64,000 nt of DNA from Deltaproteobacteria bacterium (lineage in GTDB: Bacteria; Myxococcota_C; UBA6777): contig SBHC01000079.1 in the NCBI GenBank assembly GCA_006226375.1, forward strand, positions 339,751 to 403,750. The letters run 5' to 3'. Shown here piece after piece: positions 37,510 through 47,582 of this stretch (the stretch's first letter is position 1; each line of letters opens with the position of its first letter). The position numbers and the translations under genes are program-made. The notes beneath the pieces were generated by a model. That model saw only the letters and a program-made list of their open reading frames with translations. It was not told the DNA's origin and did no database searches.

Positions 37510-38889
37510 TTATGTCGAAGCCTTGGATGAGTTGTCGTTGGTAGCAGAAACCACTCGCAAGCGCAAGCCATCAAGGGCCACCACGCGAACATTTTCACCC
37601 ACATCTAGGGTGCCTTCGACAGACTCGGCGTTCCACTGTTCGCCTCGAACGCGGATGGTGCCTCGGGGACTCAGCGCGGTTCGAACGACGCCCACTTCCC
37701 CGACCATTCCTTCTTCACCGGACATGACAGGTTTGCCATACGTTTTGAGGACAGCGAACAACACCGCCCCCAAAACCACGGAGAGAACCCCAACAGTCGG
37801 CAGGACAGTGGAGAGACCGATCCGCATGTTGGGGTCGGGCGAATCAATCAAGAACAGGGAGCCAAAGGTGAGGCTGATCATCCCTCCAACAAACAACAGG
37901 CCGAAGGTTGGAGTGAGTAACTCCGCGACCAGGAGTAAGACCCCTAACAGGATCAAGGCCAGCCCTCCGTAGTTGATGGGGATGACCTGGAACGATACAA
38001 AGGCCAAGAACAGACAGATGGCCCCCAACGTTCCGGGGAAGATCGCGCCGGGGTGGTAGATCTCCATCATAATGCCCAACATCCCAAACATCATCAGGAA
38101 GTAGGCAATCTGGGGGTTGGCGAAGAAGTTGACGACCTTCTGTTTGAGGGTCATGTCCATGTCGCGAAGGGGCATGTTCTTGGTCTTCAAGACAACCTTC
38201 TTCTGCCCGACAATCACGGTCTTCCCGTCGATTTTCTGGAGCAAGTCGCGGACGTCGTGTGCGAGCACGTCCACCACGTTCATTTTGAGGGCTTCACCCG
38301 CCGTGATCGAGTCGCTCTCAACCACTGCTTTTTTCGCCCATTCAACGTTTCGTTTGCGCTTCTTGGCGATCGCTTTGATGAAGGCCACTGTGTCGTTCAA
38401 GATCTTGGCAGCCATGTGCTTGCCTGCAGCCTTTTCAGGGTCTTTTCCACCGCTGACGACAGGGTGAGCCGCGCCAATGTTGGTACCGGGAGACATCGCC
38501 GCGACGTGGCCAGCCATGGTGATAAACACACCGGCGCTGCCCGCTCGCGCTCCCGAAGGAGTCACGAAGACAGCAACGGGAATCTCTGCGTTGAGGATGG
38601 ACTTCACAATCTCACGGGTCGCTTGCAACAAACCGCCCGGTGTATCCATCTTGATGACAACCATCGCAGCACCTGAAGCCGCTGCCTTTTGGATGCCAGC
38701 ACGGATGTAGTCAGCCGTTCCTGGGTTGATGCTTCCAACCAGCGTGAGCACAACAGCGTCGCCACCGTTGGGCTTGGGATTGCTGCTTGCGCCGGTCAAA
38801 AATGGGAAACAAAACAACATACAGAGAGCCAGCAGACCCCAGCGTTGCATCTGTTGCATACGGGCTTTCGTGCGTCGAAGGTACCACAC
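37510..38889 (-). CDS. NfeD-family membrane serine protease (ClpP class)
   Basis: The product is 459 residues from a GTG at 38889 with AAAGGAG eight bases upstream; a later ATG (38859) lacks a ribosome site. A signal peptide or first TM (about residues 19-34) leads to a periplasmic ClpP-like protease domain: MDTPGGLLQATREIV, then VTPSGARAGSAGVFITMAGH with the nucleophile Ser, as in the archaeal PH1510 protease. A membrane part of four to five TM helices follows, and then a C-terminal OB-fold NfeD domain (VGEVGVVRTALSPRGTIRVRG). Its likely substrate is the neighbouring stomatin. The pair probably acts in membrane quality control. Confidence 0.92.
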   Translation of the reverse strand: MWYLRRTKARMQQMQRWGLLALCMLFCFPFLTGASSNPKPNGGDAVVLTLVGSINPGTADYIRAGIQKAAASGAAMVVIKMDTPGGLLQATREIVKSILNAEIPVAVFVTPSGARAGSAGVFITMAGHVAAMSPGTNIGAAHPVVSGGKDPEKAAGKHMAAKILNDTVAFIKAIAKKRKRNVEWAKKAVVESDSITAGEALKMNVVDVLAHDVRDLLQKIDGKTVIVGQKKVVLKTKNMPLRDMDMTLKQKVVNFFANPQIAYFLMMFGMLGIMMEIYHPGAIFPGTLGAICLFLAFVSFQVIPINYGGLALILLGVLLLVAELLTPTFGLLFVGGMISLTFGSLFLIDSPDPNMRIGLSTVLPTVGVLSVVLGAVLFAVLKTYGKPVMSGEEGMVGEVGVVRTALSPRGTIRVRGEQWNAESVEGTLDVGENVRVVALDGLRLRVVSATNDNSSKAST

Positions 38890-39050
38890 GTTGTTCACTC
38901 CTTTGGGTTCACCATACGCCGGCAAGTAGGAGACGATCACTCCTGGATAACGACGTTGGTTTGTAAATGCCTGGTGGAAGAAACATAAGTCCTTTGCACC
39001 CGGCCTGCAATCGGCAAAAGAAAAACACCGAGGCAAACTCGAACGAGACA

Positions 39051-40184
39051 CTAGGATTGGGCACAGCCCCCATCCACAAGTTGCTGTCGAATCACCTGCC
39101 AGTCATCCCAGGCGGCCTTCTTGAATTGGGGTCGCCCCAGCAAATAAGCTGGCGAGTACGTAGGAAACACCAAGAGGCCATGGTACGAATGCCAGGTTCC
39201 TCGGAGATGCGCCAACCGCTTGGTCACTCGCAGCAGAGACTGTGTGGCCACAGCCCCCAATGTCACGACAAAGTCGGGCCGAACCACATTCATTTCTTCC
39301 TGCAACAATGGGAAGCACGCTTCAATTTCCTCAGATTTCGGAACCCGCGGACGAGCCCGAAAGCAGCGGACCACCGTGGTGTAATAAACTTCGTTCGCGT
39401 CAATTCCAATCGCACGAAGCATCTCCGTGAGCAGCGGACCACGCTTCCCAACCCACAGCTTGCCTTGCTCATCTTGGGATAGGGAAGGCCCCTCTCCAAT
39501 CAGCATTAAGCGAGTGTGAACCGGTCCTTTGCCGGGCACAACGTTGGATCGTGTTTGCACCCTCCCACACCGGGTGCAATGCTGCCAATGTTCATGAACA
39601 GCCTGAAGATGCTCCTGCTTCTGCAGCATCTCTTGCTCGCCAATGTCGCGCAGCACCTTGAGACGCAACGGAGCTTCCTGTTCCCAAGCTGCCTTAGAAA
39701 CCTCCACCACTTGTTGCGTTTCAGCCAACCAGGTCTCTGGAGGAGCCATGTGGTTGAATTGTTGCTGGCCCTGTTGGGAGGGAGGAGGCGGCGTGGGCTC
39801 TCTCTGCGGCTGTGCCGGCTTTGCAGAACGTCGAGGCCGAGTCTCATCGGGGAGGAGCGCGTCCATCGCGTTGCGCATCAACTCCAACGCACCGCCACCT
39901 TGATCTTGTTGTTGGTTGTGCTGTTGGTTCTGTTGTGGTTGCCGCTGCTGAGGGGCTGGAGACGCTCCAGGGCCATGAGCAACAGGGGCTGAACCGTCCG
40001 GCGCTTCCAACAACAAGGAAGAGATACGATCGTTGAGAGAGGTCCCCCACGAGATAGAGGAATCTGCTGGAATACCATCCCAACCTTGCGCCTGTTGCCA
40101 CTGCAAGTACGACTTGCAACGCCGCACCAAGCCCAGCAATTCTTGAACGGCTTCGTCCCTGACTGGAAGAGAATCGGAAGTCAT
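39051..40184 (-). CDS. Family 4 uracil-DNA glycosylase with long low-complexity N-terminus
   Basis: The protein has 377 residues. The C-terminal 200 form the iron-sulfur uracil-DNA glycosylase. CTRCGRVQTRSNVVPGKG and later Cys residues in VVRCFR and EACFPLL supply the four 4Fe-4S ligands; GEGPSLSQDEQGKLWVGKRG is the active-site loop; PTYSPAYLLGRP is the DNA-contact motif, with Ser where His is usual in HPAYLL. The N-terminal 170 residues contain a Gln-rich segment (about 80-100) and Pro-rich stretches, typical of deltaproteobacterial members. It removes uracil from DNA. It lies upstream of NfeD on the same strand. Confidence 0.9.
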   Translation of the reverse strand: MTSDSLPVRDEAVQELLGLVRRCKSYLQWQQAQGWDGIPADSSISWGTSLNDRISSLLLEAPDGSAPVAHGPGASPAPQQRQPQQNQQHNQQQDQGGGALELMRNAMDALLPDETRPRRSAKPAQPQREPTPPPPSQQGQQQFNHMAPPETWLAETQQVVEVSKAAWEQEAPLRLKVLRDIGEQEMLQKQEHLQAVHEHWQHCTRCGRVQTRSNVVPGKGPVHTRLMLIGEGPSLSQDEQGKLWVGKRGPLLTEMLRAIGIDANEVYYTTVVRCFRARPRVPKSEEIEACFPLLQEEMNVVRPDFVVTLGAVATQSLLRVTKRLAHLRGTWHSYHGLLVFPTYSPAYLLGRPQFKKAAWDDWQVIRQQLVDGGCAQS

Positions 40185-40388
40185 GGTTCACAACATTCAA
40201 ACGTGAGGATCGCGAAAACAAACAAAGACAACACACCAACCGACGTGTGAGGGCAAGACACTACCACACCCCTTTCTCAAGGTGAAGACGATCCTACGTT
40301 GTGCATTTCTTTCTACGCGTCCGATGTTATACTTGTCTGTGGTTTGACTCGCTTTCAACGACCTCGCTCCAACCAAAGCCAAAGACCG

Positions 40389-43300
40389 ATGAACATCTGC
40401 TCTTCCAACGCTCTCTACCACCTCACCCTTCTCATCCTTTTGTGCTTTTGGGGATCAAGCCTGGGCTGCTCTCGTTCCTCTTCAGAGTGCCAGGATACGG
40501 AAGGCTGTCAGGTCCATCAGGTCTGTCAGGCGGGGGTCTGTGTGCAACGTTCGACAGTGGAAGACAGCCCAGAGCCCGCCAAAGAAGAGCGACCCCGAGA
40601 GAACGTCCAGAAAGAGGCAATCACCCAAGAACCAGCACCTGAAGATGCAGGAGGAATGGGTGACCAAGACGAAACCCCAGAGCTTGCGACAAGTGATGCT
40701 CCATCCTGCACAAAAAACGAACGACGACCTTGTTACTCTGGAGCCAAAGGCACAGAAGGTGTTGGAGAGTGCCAGGCTGGCGTTCAATTTTGCCAGGACG
40801 ATGGAAGCTGGACCGCATGCCGAAACCAGATCGTCCCCACAGCGGAAGTTTGTGACGGCAAAGACAACGACTGCAACGGAAAAGTCGATGATGGGATGCC
40901 CCCCACGCCCTGCACCCAACAAGACGGAGCGTGCAAAGGAGCGGTCCAACGGTGCGCTGGCGCAAAAGGGTGGAGGATCTGCGAAGACGCGGACTACGCC
41001 CGTCAAAGCCCGGACTACGAGGTCGAAGAGACACGCTGTGATGGCAAAGACAACGATTGCGACGGACGGATCGACAACTTAGGCCCCTCTCAAACCTGCA
41101 CCATGCCCAGCGGAAAGTCCGACTGCCAACAGGGCCACAAGGTCTGCCAATCCAACGCTCCACAGTGTCAAACCATCAACCAGCCCCTTCCCTTTGAGAT
41201 CTGCGGGAACCAAAAAGACGACAACTGCGACGGGAGCGTTGACGAAGCCACGGCCTGTCCGCTGGTGGCCTTAAACGGGAAGCCCTCCGACTACACGGTG
41301 TTGCCCAACGGTAACATCGCTCTCGCCTACGGCATGAAGATTCAATGCCTGACCCCAAAAGGCAACACGTTCCAACCCGTTTCGTCATTGGAATTGGATC
41401 CAGGTCAGAACAAACAAGAGTTGTCACTCACCCACTTTCATGGGGTGTGGACACTTCCCAACGCAGGACGGGTGCTGGCCATCTGGACGTATGTCGTCAA
41501 AACCCCCCAATATCCGTGGAAGTTTCGCTCCTACTTCAGGCTCCTTGATGGCGTTTGCAAGCCACTGACAACCCGCACATTGCTCACGGAGAGTAGCTTT
41601 GGAGGAACATCGCAAAAGCCGGTGACTTCCGTTGCGGTGATGCCCAACGATACGTTTGCCATCGCAATCTACGACGACGCCAAGGGAGGACGACTGCTCC
41701 GGTTTGACGCTAACGGCAAGAAAGCCCCCTCCGAACTCCAGTTGCTACCGGCCAATCGAAGCTTGTGCAAAGCATCCAGTCGGTCCACGGATTTGTTTGT
41801 CGCTCTCAATGCCAAAGGGCAAGGCGTGGCGGTTTGCAGCGTGCAAGCAACACCCAATGGAACCCTGTACTGGCGTCGGCTGGATGCCAACACCCTTCGT
41901 TTCACCGACAACCAATACCAGGTGCTGCAACCCTCTCAAGGAAAGACCCAAACAGCCAACTCCCCCGCCATCAACCCACAAGGCCACCTGCGTCTCTCTT
42001 TCCGCGCTTCTGGAGTAGCGCAGGTTCACCATGTGTTTCTGGATCCGCAAGGAACGACGAGAAGCCACTTCATTCGGACAACACTAGGCAACGCATGGCT
42101 CAAGCCCAATGTATGGGGCGACGATTTTTTTGAAGGTTCGGAAGACACGGGAGAGTGGCGACGATTCAACAACAAGGGTGCTGTCCTGGCGGAGACCAAG
42201 GCCAAGGTCTTTCAAGTTCGTTTGGGAGCGAAAGGCCAGCTTTATGCGTTGGCAAGCACTCCCAACGGAACAACGCTACAGGCCAACGCGTTCTCGCTCC
42301 AAGCCCTCACCTGCCAAGGCCAACGATGTGTTTGTCACCCTTACGAGCAGCGCGAATGCATCACGGATCCCTGGTACGCCACGTTGAAAGGCTCATGTCG
42401 AGCTGGCAAGCAACTTTGCCGCCCCGATGGTTTGGGCTGGGGACCTTGTCGCAACGAAGGAACACGCGACGCGGAGCAATGCAACGATGGAGTCGACAAC
42501 GACTGTGATGGACAAGTTGACGAAGAATGCACCACCCTCAACACATTCCGCCCGCCCGGAGTGGACACGTTTGATGTCGCCGATGACGGCAGCGTGGCGG
42601 CCGCCTTCTGGAACGGAGCCAACTTAATCGGCTACTGCTACCGAAAGGACCGCTCGGTTCGACGAGGCTACGCCCTTGTTTCAACTCCCCAAACCATGGC
42701 TCCCGATGCCCTGACAGGATACACCCAAACCTCTCTCTCTGTTCGAATAGCTCGAAAGTCAGGGCACGTTCTCTTCACCTGGCGACAGGAGGAAGGGCCA
42801 AAGCGAACCCTGATGTCGAGACTGTACGACAAAGACTGCATGCCCCTCACCCCACCGTTTGCCTGGTCTACCGAACCTGTCCTCCTCTTAAGCTCCGGAC
42901 AAGAGTTGCACCGTGTAGAGATGGATGACAACGGTAACTTTGTCTTGCATGGACAAGCTCCTTCCACACAGCAACACCTTGTGGAACGCTTTGACAATGC
43001 TGGAACCAAGCTGGGTGTTCCTCTGGAACTCAACCCCAAAGGTAGTCCTTGTACCGGTAGTTTTCGAGTGGCGCTTCATCCTTCAACGTTGGAAGGATTG
43101 GCGCTCTGTCAGGACACCCAAGGAGAGATTCTCTATCGACGATTTCACCTTCGCAAGGGTTGGCTCGACGCCAAGCCCATACAGCTGCTGTCCCTGGCCC
43201 AACAAAACAACAAGGTTCAGTCGCCAACTCTTCTGCGCATCAACAGCAAAGGCGAGATGGTCTTGCTCACCTCGTATGCCTTCCAAGAGCTCAAAGTTCG

Positions 43301-43625
43301 TGAACACACAGCCTATTTCCTGGACAGCAATCGTCTGCTAGTCAAAAGGGTGACTGTGGGTAGCACCGCTCTCAACGACCAACCTCACTTGACCAACGAA
43401 GCCAAGCTCCAGCTTTGGAAGGATGACTTTGTGTTCCGAAACGGCGGCTCCCAAAGCCAAAAAGTGACATGGTATCGCTATTCACCCCAAGGCCAACTTG
43501 TTCAGCAAGCGACCTACACCGCCAACAAGATCTTTCCCCTCGACAGCCTTCGTATCGGAAACCAGCAAACGTACCTAAAGTTAGAAGGTGCCATCCAACG
43601 GGACCTTGTCCTCTTTGCACCTTGA
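40389..43625 (+). CDS. Large MopE-module lipoprotein
   Basis: The product has 1078 residues from the ATG at 40389; the signal peptide ends SSLGCS (lipobox). A Cys-rich start (ECQDTEGCQVHQVCQAGVC), then an acidic linker, precede a CYSGAKGTEGVGECQAG module and MopE-type units CDGKDNDCNG, CDGKDNDCDG and KDDNCDG (residues about 150-300). A further unit (CNDGVDNDCDGQVDEEC) sits near residue 715 between two long beta-rich regions with recurrent motifs of the VLPNGNIALAYG kind, which look like propeller-type repeats reporting a value against a default. The function is unknown; it is outer-membrane or surface located by inference. It is convergent with, and shares its N-terminal module with, the next gene. 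Confidence 0.8.
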   Translation: MNICSSNALYHLTLLILLCFWGSSLGCSRSSSECQDTEGCQVHQVCQAGVCVQRSTVEDSPEPAKEERPRENVQKEAITQEPAPEDAGGMGDQDETPELATSDAPSCTKNERRPCYSGAKGTEGVGECQAGVQFCQDDGSWTACRNQIVPTAEVCDGKDNDCNGKVDDGMPPTPCTQQDGACKGAVQRCAGAKGWRICEDADYARQSPDYEVEETRCDGKDNDCDGRIDNLGPSQTCTMPSGKSDCQQGHKVCQSNAPQCQTINQPLPFEICGNQKDDNCDGSVDEATACPLVALNGKPSDYTVLPNGNIALAYGMKIQCLTPKGNTFQPVSSLELDPGQNKQELSLTHFHGVWTLPNAGRVLAIWTYVVKTPQYPWKFRSYFRLLDGVCKPLTTRTLLTESSFGGTSQKPVTSVAVMPNDTFAIAIYDDAKGGRLLRFDANGKKAPSELQLLPANRSLCKASSRSTDLFVALNAKGQGVAVCSVQATPNGTLYWRRLDANTLRFTDNQYQVLQPSQGKTQTANSPAINPQGHLRLSFRASGVAQVHHVFLDPQGTTRSHFIRTTLGNAWLKPNVWGDDFFEGSEDTGEWRRFNNKGAVLAETKAKVFQVRLGAKGQLYALASTPNGTTLQANAFSLQALTCQGQRCVCHPYEQRECITDPWYATLKGSCRAGKQLCRPDGLGWGPCRNEGTRDAEQCNDGVDNDCDGQVDEECTTLNTFRPPGVDTFDVADDGSVAAAFWNGANLIGYCYRKDRSVRRGYALVSTPQTMAPDALTGYTQTSLSVRIARKSGHVLFTWRQEEGPKRTLMSRLYDKDCMPLTPPFAWSTEPVLLLSSGQELHRVEMDDNGNFVLHGQAPSTQQHLVERFDNAGTKLGVPLELNPKGSPCTGSFRVALHPSTLEGLALCQDTQGEILYRRFHLRKGWLDAKPIQLLSLAQQNNKVQSPTLLRINSKGEMVLLTSYAFQELKVREHTAYFLDSNRLLVKRVTVGSTALNDQPHLTNEAKLQLWKDDFVFRNGGSQSQKVTWYRYSPQGQLVQQATYTANKIFPLDSLRIGNQQTYLKLEGAIQRDLVLFAP

Positions 43626-43639
43626 GCAGGTTTCAGAAG

Positions 43640-46240
43640 TTACGGTCTCGCCGGAGAGTACGGCCAAAAAGACCATACAAAAGCATGGGGCTTCCGCTGG
43701 GAGTTGGGATGCTGAAGAGTGACAGAGCCCAACTCGGCGGTTTGGCTTTCGGTCGCACCGAGAACATGGACCCTTCCTTGTGAGTCCACAGCAACACCGC
43801 CCACTTGCTCGCGACCTGCTCCACCAGCCTGTCCGACCCAATGAACCTTTCCCCATGGCCCAAGTTGAACGACAAACACATCGTCTTGTCCCTTCGTCGT
43901 CAACTGGACATGTCCGAGCTTTGTGTTGGGTCCAAAGGTACCTGCAAGGAACACAAAACCGTCTGGAGCAATCGCCATCCCACCCACAGCTTCGTTGGAT
44001 TGTTCGTTTCCGAGAGCGACGGCCCAGACCACTTGTCCTTTGTCGTCCAGCCTTGCGACCCAGATATCGCGATGTAGATTTGTTGTAAGAGTGGACTTGC
44101 CAGCAGAGAAGACGCCTTCGAACGACCCTGCTACATACAGATGACCAGCCTTGTCCAAGACAAGTCCTTTGGCATCGTCCCGCTGACTTCCACCCAAAGA
44201 AACAATCCACCCCAACTTCTTGTCTTGCGTAACCTGGGCAACAAAAACGTCTTGCCCTCCTTGGCTGGAGAGGGTTGAGCTTCCCCATGAGATGACACCA
44301 TCGAACGTTCCGGTCACGTAGGTATTTCCTTTGGCGTCCACCTCCAATGTTGTGGGTGTGAGGCTTCCTTTCCCCAGCTCCGATCCAGCCGAACGACCGG
44401 CTTCACAAACCCCGCCTGACGTTCCCACCACGATCCCAAGAAAGCTTCCATACGGAGATTGAGGATCATCCCGAGGAAGCAGGTTCTGACCGTTGCAATA
44501 CAGCGCCGTAGCTTTCTCCATCGACACAGCCAGACTCCAAGCTCCGTCTGACGTGGTCGCCAGTCCACCCAAAACATTGCTGGAGCCTCCACCCACACAA
44601 TGCGCCCAACGTACAACGCCCTGTGTCGAGAACTGCGCAAGGCAAGAATAGCTTGAGCCATTCAGCAAAGTCTGGGATGACGAGGCTTGCTCCCGAAACA
44701 ACGACACATTCGGACCAAACACCCCTGCAAGAAACAAACGGTCTTGGGCATCGACACGCAAAAACGGAGAGCTATCATCCACAGCAGAGCCAGCCACTTT
44801 GGCCCATCCCCAAGCTCCCAGCCCTGTCCACTGCACCACAGAAAGATCACGCTGACTCGCAGACAAAGAAGCAGAACCCAGTCGAAGTGTTCCTTCAAAC
44901 GAGCCCGCAATGTAGGCGTTCCCGTTGGAGTCAAAAGCCATCGCGCTCCAAAGGCTTGACGTCGATTGGCTCGGGGAGAGACCTCGATCGCAAGGGGCTG
45001 TTCCCGCTCCCCCAACCTGGCTGGCAGGGCAAGTCACACAAGACCCCTGACGACATCGCTGCCCAGGAGCACACTCCACATCAGCGCGGCAGAATACACA
45101 TTGTCCAACAACACAGCCTTGCAAGGTAGAGCAAGCTTTTCCACACGCACCACAATGCTTGGGGTCACTGAGTGAGACACAGGAGCCACCACAACAACGC
45201 TCCCCTCCGACACAAGATTGTCCGCATACACCGCAGTGTTGGACGCTGTTTTGAAGGTTTACACAGGCGCCACCGCAGCAGTCTTCACCCTGCTTGCACA
45301 CCACACCACACGCTCCACAATGTTGTTTGTCGGTGGAGAGAGTCACACACGCCCCACCGCAACATTGTTGCCCCTCCTTGCAAGCCTTCCCACATGTCCC
45401 ACAGTGGTCTTGGCTCGACGAAAGCGACACACAAGACCCAGAACAACATGCATCACCTGTAGCGCATGACTTCTCGCAAGCACCGCAATGTTTGGGATCG
45501 GTCTGCACATCAATGCACTGGTTGCTGCAGACCATCAGGTTGTCGTTGCACCCGAGGAGGAAAGGTTCGCTGGTCCAGGAGATGGCACAGCGTAGATTGT
45601 TGTTCTCAGGAAAGACAAGCTCTCCTTTAACTTGCAAGCGAAGAGGCTCGGCCCATCGACTGGTAGCAAGACGGGCCGTGACTGTTGCAGGGGAAGCTTG
45701 CTGCTCCCAGGCAATCGATTGAACCACCCAAGGGTCCGGTAAGATAGAGAGAGAAGGTCGGGCGAACCAGCGCAGAGCGCCCTGCTCAACAAGTTGAAGA
45801 ACCACCTCAGCCTGCTTGGGCTCCATGGAGACATACGTGGCCTTGAGTTGGAGCAGTTGATTCAGGGAGAGTGCTTTGCAAAACGTGGGACTGGCGCACC
45901 CTTCGTTCACCTGTCCGTCGCAGTTGTTATCGACCGTGTCGTCGCAGGTTTCAGGACGGGGTGTGCCCTGGTTTTTGCAAACGCCCCACGTTCCATCAAC
46001 CTGACAGGTCTGTTCACCCAGACGACAGGCTCCCACACCGCGAGTGGCCGAGTCCCCCTCGTAACAAGGTCTCTGATCTCCCGATGAACACTCCTGACCC
46101 AGCACAAGACAGCTGCTGGTTTGGAGGTCACAACGGGAGCCTGGACAATCCTGGTCGGTGAGACAAGGCGGAGGACTGCACGCCTGCATCAACAGCAGCA
46201 ACGCGACACTCCAATTCGCTATCACCCGATGCCAAGACAA
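43640..46240 (-). CDS. Cys-rich lipoprotein with HCGxCG repeats and a beta-propeller-like C-terminus
   Basis: The product has 866 residues from a TTG at 46240 (AAGGA upstream; a GTG at 46225 is also possible). The signal ends LMQACSP (lipobox). A CLTDQDCPGSRC start and a CYEGDSATRGVGACRLGEQ module lead to one MopE-type unit (DDTVDNNCDG). At about residues 240-390 come five repeats of the form HCGACGKAC-x-x-G-x-x-CC-x-G-x-C, a hallmark of myxobacterial secreted proteins. From about 430 to the end are SBBP-like propeller repeats (GNAYIAGSFEGTLRLG, GHLYVAGSFEGVFSAG and similar). Surface location is inferred; the ligand is unknown. Confidence 0.82.
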   Translation of the reverse strand: MSWHRVIANWSVALLLLMQACSPPPCLTDQDCPGSRCDLQTSSCLVLGQECSSGDQRPCYEGDSATRGVGACRLGEQTCQVDGTWGVCKNQGTPRPETCDDTVDNNCDGQVNEGCASPTFCKALSLNQLLQLKATYVSMEPKQAEVVLQLVEQGALRWFARPSLSILPDPWVVQSIAWEQQASPATVTARLATSRWAEPLRLQVKGELVFPENNNLRCAISWTSEPFLLGCNDNLMVCSNQCIDVQTDPKHCGACEKSCATGDACCSGSCVSLSSSQDHCGTCGKACKEGQQCCGGACVTLSTDKQHCGACGVVCKQGEDCCGGACVNLQNSVQHCGVCGQSCVGGERCCGGSCVSLSDPKHCGACGKACSTLQGCVVGQCVFCRADVECAPGQRCRQGSCVTCPASQVGGAGTAPCDRGLSPSQSTSSLWSAMAFDSNGNAYIAGSFEGTLRLGSASLSASQRDLSVVQWTGLGAWGWAKVAGSAVDDSSPFLRVDAQDRLFLAGVFGPNVSLFREQASSSQTLLNGSSYSCLAQFSTQGVVRWAHCVGGGSSNVLGGLATTSDGAWSLAVSMEKATALYCNGQNLLPRDDPQSPYGSFLGIVVGTSGGVCEAGRSAGSELGKGSLTPTTLEVDAKGNTYVTGTFDGVISWGSSTLSSQGGQDVFVAQVTQDKKLGWIVSLGGSQRDDAKGLVLDKAGHLYVAGSFEGVFSAGKSTLTTNLHRDIWVARLDDKGQVVWAVALGNEQSNEAVGGMAIAPDGFVFLAGTFGPNTKLGHVQLTTKGQDDVFVVQLGPWGKVHWVGQAGGAGREQVGGVAVDSQGRVHVLGATESQTAELGSVTLQHPNSQRKPHAFVWSFWPYSPARP

Positions 46241-46585
46241 CCGAACAACCGTCCTTTCTCAAACCAATACAAAAAAGCTCAAAGGCTCATGAGTCATCGA
46301 CGCAAAGCCGACTGTCTCTCGCTATAAAACAGGGACAACCCCTCGTCAAGAACATCGCACGATGCAAGAGAACTGCACTGTTCCTTATGGCCTACGAGCA
46401 TCACTCTATTGAAATGACTCACCCCTCATACTATAGTTACGTTGAAAGCTGGGGAAGAAGGGGCCCTCTGCTGTGGTTGTACCATCGGAACCGCAGACCA
46501 CTGATACCATATCATTCTCTAGCGATGGCAATAGACTCAACCAAGAAACATTCCCCCCATGGGAACCTGAACGAACGAGCGATTC
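46241..46585. other. Intergenic region between the divergent lipoprotein and phospholipase genes
   Basis: No gene is supported here. It holds a good plus-strand promoter (46409-46437) and a leader of about 150 bases for the downstream phospholipase-like gene. I see no convincing signal for the minus-strand lipoprotein gene. Confidence 0.6.
46409..46437 (+). promoter_or_regulatory. Sigma-70-like promoter for the phospholipase-like gene
   Basis: TTGAAA (46409-46414), 17 bases, TATAGT (46432-46437). It is the best-spaced consensus-like promoter I found in the window and lies 148 bases before the ATG. Confidence 0.55.
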
Positions 46586-47545
46586 ATGAAATACAAACCG
46601 CTGTGGCTCGGTGTTCATACGCTGGCCTGGTACCTGCTTTTCACGGGAGACGCCGAAGCCTTTGGACCTGTGACTCATGTTCATCTGGGGTGCCAAATTC
46701 TCGGAGGGCTCTCTCTCCTGGCTCCCTCTCTGGCTGAGCTACTCAAACAACACGCCAACGCTTATCTCTACGGCAACATCGCGGCCGACGTTATCATCGC
46801 CAAAAACCTGGCGGCCTCGGATCGTCACTGTCACAACTGGGACGTGGGATTTTCGGTGTTGGAAGAAGCCAAGAATGATTCACAGCGTGCGTTTGCCTGG
46901 GGCTACCTCAGTCATCTGGCGGCTGATGTGGTCGCCCACAACTACTTTGTTCCCTGGAAACTGGCGGCAGGATTCCCGGCCCGAACCACAGGGCATGCCT
47001 ACTGGGAGGTCCGCCTCGACCAGAAAGCGCCTGATGAGACTTGGTCCCTTGCACAAGACCTGACACGGCAACGTTTCAAGGAACATCATGGGTTGCTCTC
47101 TCGAACCATTGAAGGCACGATCTTTCGCTTTGAAACCAACGTAATTTTGTTCAACGGGATGCTTCTGGTTCAACGGATGAAGCGCTGGAAGAATTGGCTC
47201 GATCGAGTGGACAAGCGCTCTCCTTGGGAGATCACCCAGCATGAAGCGGACGAACTCCACAGCCTGGCAGTCGAAGCCATCTTTGATATGCTCACCCATC
47301 AGCGCGAAAGCCTAACTTGTCAGAGCGATCCCACCGGGATGGACAACCTTCACCTGGCCAAGAAGTTGCGAGGCGCGCTACGTCGGCAGCACTCCCGCAA
47401 TCCCATGAACACGCCGGAGCTCGAACAAACCCTCGAAGACATCCGACTCCACTACCACCAGGGCATTTACACCCCCTCCTCTCCGGAGTGGTGGCCCGAA
47501 CAGCTTGAGAAGCCGAGCCGGTCCCTTCTTCTGCGGCAGGCATAG
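46586..47545 (+). CDS. Putative secreted zinc-dependent phospholipase C-like protein
   Basis: The protein has 319 residues with a signal peptide ending GDAEAFG. GPVTHVHLG follows at the mature N-terminus, where zinc-dependent phospholipases C use the first residues as ligands. YLYGNIAADVIIAKN, HCHNWDVGF and GYLSHLAADVVAHNYFVP supply His and Asp residues in the order expected for the family (Asp near YGNIAAD, HNW, HLAADVVAHN). It probably binds two or three zinc ions and hydrolyses a phospholipid or related ester in the envelope. The C-terminal third is helical and unassigned. It stands alone behind its own promoter. Confidence 0.75.
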   Translation: MKYKPLWLGVHTLAWYLLFTGDAEAFGPVTHVHLGCQILGGLSLLAPSLAELLKQHANAYLYGNIAADVIIAKNLAASDRHCHNWDVGFSVLEEAKNDSQRAFAWGYLSHLAADVVAHNYFVPWKLAAGFPARTTGHAYWEVRLDQKAPDETWSLAQDLTRQRFKEHHGLLSRTIEGTIFRFETNVILFNGMLLVQRMKRWKNWLDRVDKRSPWEITQHEADELHSLAVEAIFDMLTHQRESLTCQSDPTGMDNLHLAKKLRGALRRQHSRNPMNTPELEQTLEDIRLHYHQGIYTPSSPEWWPEQLEKPSRSLLLRQA

Positions 47546-47582
47546 CTTGATCGATTTGTGGGGAGAGAAGAGAAGATCAGAT

